This document shows positions 63,098 through 64,000 of a stretch of 64,000 bases of DNA, piece by piece. The DNA comes from Butyrivibrio proteoclasticus. GTDB lineage: Bacteria; Bacillota; Clostridia; Lachnospirales; Lachnospiraceae. The DNA lies in contig NZ_FOXO01000010.1 of the NCBI RefSeq assembly GCF_900115735.1, forward strand, positions 1,694 to 65,693, given 5' to 3'. The notes under the pieces are model-generated. The model did no database searches. It was not told where the DNA came from and saw only the letters and a list, made by a program, of their open reading frames with translations. How positions within the stretch are numbered: position 1 is the first letter of the stretch; every line of letters begins with the position of its first letter. The position numbers were made by a program, and so were the translations under genes.

Positions 63098-64000
63098 TTA
63101 CATTATTTCTAATGTTCCTGCTGTAATAAGTTTTCCTGACTTTCTGTCAAATAAAAGAATGTCTTTTCCCTTGATATCAATATTAGCATCCTGTCCGATC
63201 AGATAAATTGAATTACCGAAGATAACGCTAGTCAGAAGGAATTCTCCTACTCTGAGCTTTAAGGTAGATTCCATACCTGTAGGCATCGCACCATATATCT
63301 TGGTATTTATCTTTCCGCTTGGCTCGATATCAATTGCTTCCGGTCTGATTCCAAGAACAAAATCTTCATCTGTAATGACAGGTTCGTCCATGATACTCTC
63401 GTCCTGCTCTTCCACCTTTTGAACATGGTATTTGAAAACTTCATCCTTGTTGCTCTTTTCAACAGCGCCTTTCTTCATAAGTCTCTGGCGCTCGAACTCC
63501 TGCTTATCAGCATCTTCTTTATCCCTTGCTGCTCTCCAGTCAGATAAGAGAATCTTTTCATTTGGAACAAATTTTGCCTTATGCTCACCCAAGATATCAA
63601 GAACAACACTGCCATCCTGCTGCTGTTTTCCTTTTCCATCCACAAAGTTCATTGAAGGATTGCCAACGAAATCTGCTACAAAGAGATTTGCAGGTCTGTT
63701 ATAAACATCGAGAGGTGCTGCATATTGCTGAAGGACACCGTTACTTACAAGGCATATTCTTGTAGCAAGGGTCATAGCTTCCATCTGATCATGAGTAACA
63801 TATACAAATGTGCTACCCGTTTCCACATGGAGTCTTTGCAGCTCATATCTCATCTCCAGACGGAGCTTTGCATCAAGGTTTGACAGCGGCTCATCCATGA
63901 AAAGAACCTGTGGCTCCGGAGCAAGAGTTCTTGCAATTGCTACTCTCTGCTGCTGTCCGCCGGAAAGCTCTGCAGGATATCTGTCCATAAACATTCCAAT
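63098..64000 (-). CDS. Sugar ABC transporter ATPase (MalK/UgpC type), 3' part
   Basis: The gene runs off the right edge; the visible part reads from before the signature motif LSGGQQQR, so the Walker A is outside. Walker B is VLFMDEPLSNLDAK and the switch His is in VTHDQMEA. The regulatory TOBE-like tail (about 130 residues) contains an inserted charged segment of about 50 residues (RDKEDADKQEFERQRL and following) between two TOBE strands. It energizes import of sugars by a CUT-type transporter. Partial gene. Confidence 0.92.
   Translation of the reverse strand: MGMFMDRYPAELSGGQQQRVAIARTLAPEPQVLFMDEPLSNLDAKLRLEMRYELQRLHVETGSTFVYVTHDQMEAMTLATRICLVSNGVLQQYAAPLDVYNRPANLFVADFVGNPSMNFVDGKGKQQQDGSVVLDILGEHKAKFVPNEKILLSDWRAARDKEDADKQEFERQRLMKKGAVEKSNKDEVFKYHVQKVEEQDESIMDEPVITDEDFVLGIRPEAIDIEPSGKINTKIYGAMPTGMESTLKLRVGEFLLTSVIFGNSIYLIGQDANIDIKGKDILLFDRKSGKLITAGTLEIM

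Overview
The window looks like the chromosome of an anaerobic, low-GC Lachnospiraceae bacterium, most likely Butyrivibrio or a close relative. This is inferred from protein style and gene content, not from a marker gene. The supporting signs are class III anaerobic ribonucleotide reductase, a flavodiiron protein, a Fe-S aldo/keto reductase, an archaeal-type ProRS behind a T-box, cytosolic pectinesterase and GH13 enzymes, and many diguanylate cyclases. The conserved rqcP-divIC-tilS-hpt-ftsH block is present, but the sporulation genes that usually sit inside it (yabP, yabQ, spoIIE) are missing, which suggests a non-sporulating lineage.

Positions 1-5514 are the right end of an integrated plasmid-like element. 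On the minus strand it carries a replication-initiator-like wHTH protein, a ParM-like actin, a small ParR-like partner, a hairpin-dense 650-bp non-coding region that is a candidate oriT, and three nested mobilization genes (mobC, relaxase, coiled-coil membrane protein). The last of these overlaps the relaxase by 416 bp in another frame and has its own Shine-Dalgarno inside the relaxase gene. The element stops at the 3' half of a tRNA-Pro(CGG) gene followed by the tRNA terminator, so this is an attachment-site remnant. The intact tRNA and any integrase should lie left of position 1.

Positions 5588-36532 are mostly core genes: an XRE regulator with a membrane partner, a MocR-type regulator divergent from an ECF vitamin transporter, an AAA ATPase, a secreted GH-like protein, a flavodiiron protein, a hybrid kinase with an adjacent solute-binding lipoprotein, greA, fba, a GH13 amylase, the ftsH-hpt-tilS-divIC-rqcP cluster with a PEGA/Ser-rich surface protein, cca, two tandem diguanylate cyclases, pectinesterase, T-box/proS and a KDG-kinase-like sugar kinase with two operator-like palindromes.

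Positions 36533-42369 are accessory: a 173-bp near-palindrome, two zinc-ribbon membrane proteins, a Fic protein, a frameshifted two-zinc-knuckle gene, a GC-rich non-coding island, an ArdC-like remnant and an ORF6N gene overlapping nrdG. From 42341 to the end the gene content is again housekeeping: nrdDG, murI, trxA-trmB, dacF, a Gpx-type peroxidase, an esterase, a DEDDh exonuclease, an S4 protein, a clostripain-like protease, a four-gene Gld-type ABC operon, an aldo/keto reductase, a PAS-GGDEF protein and the 3' part of a sugar ABC ATPase gene.
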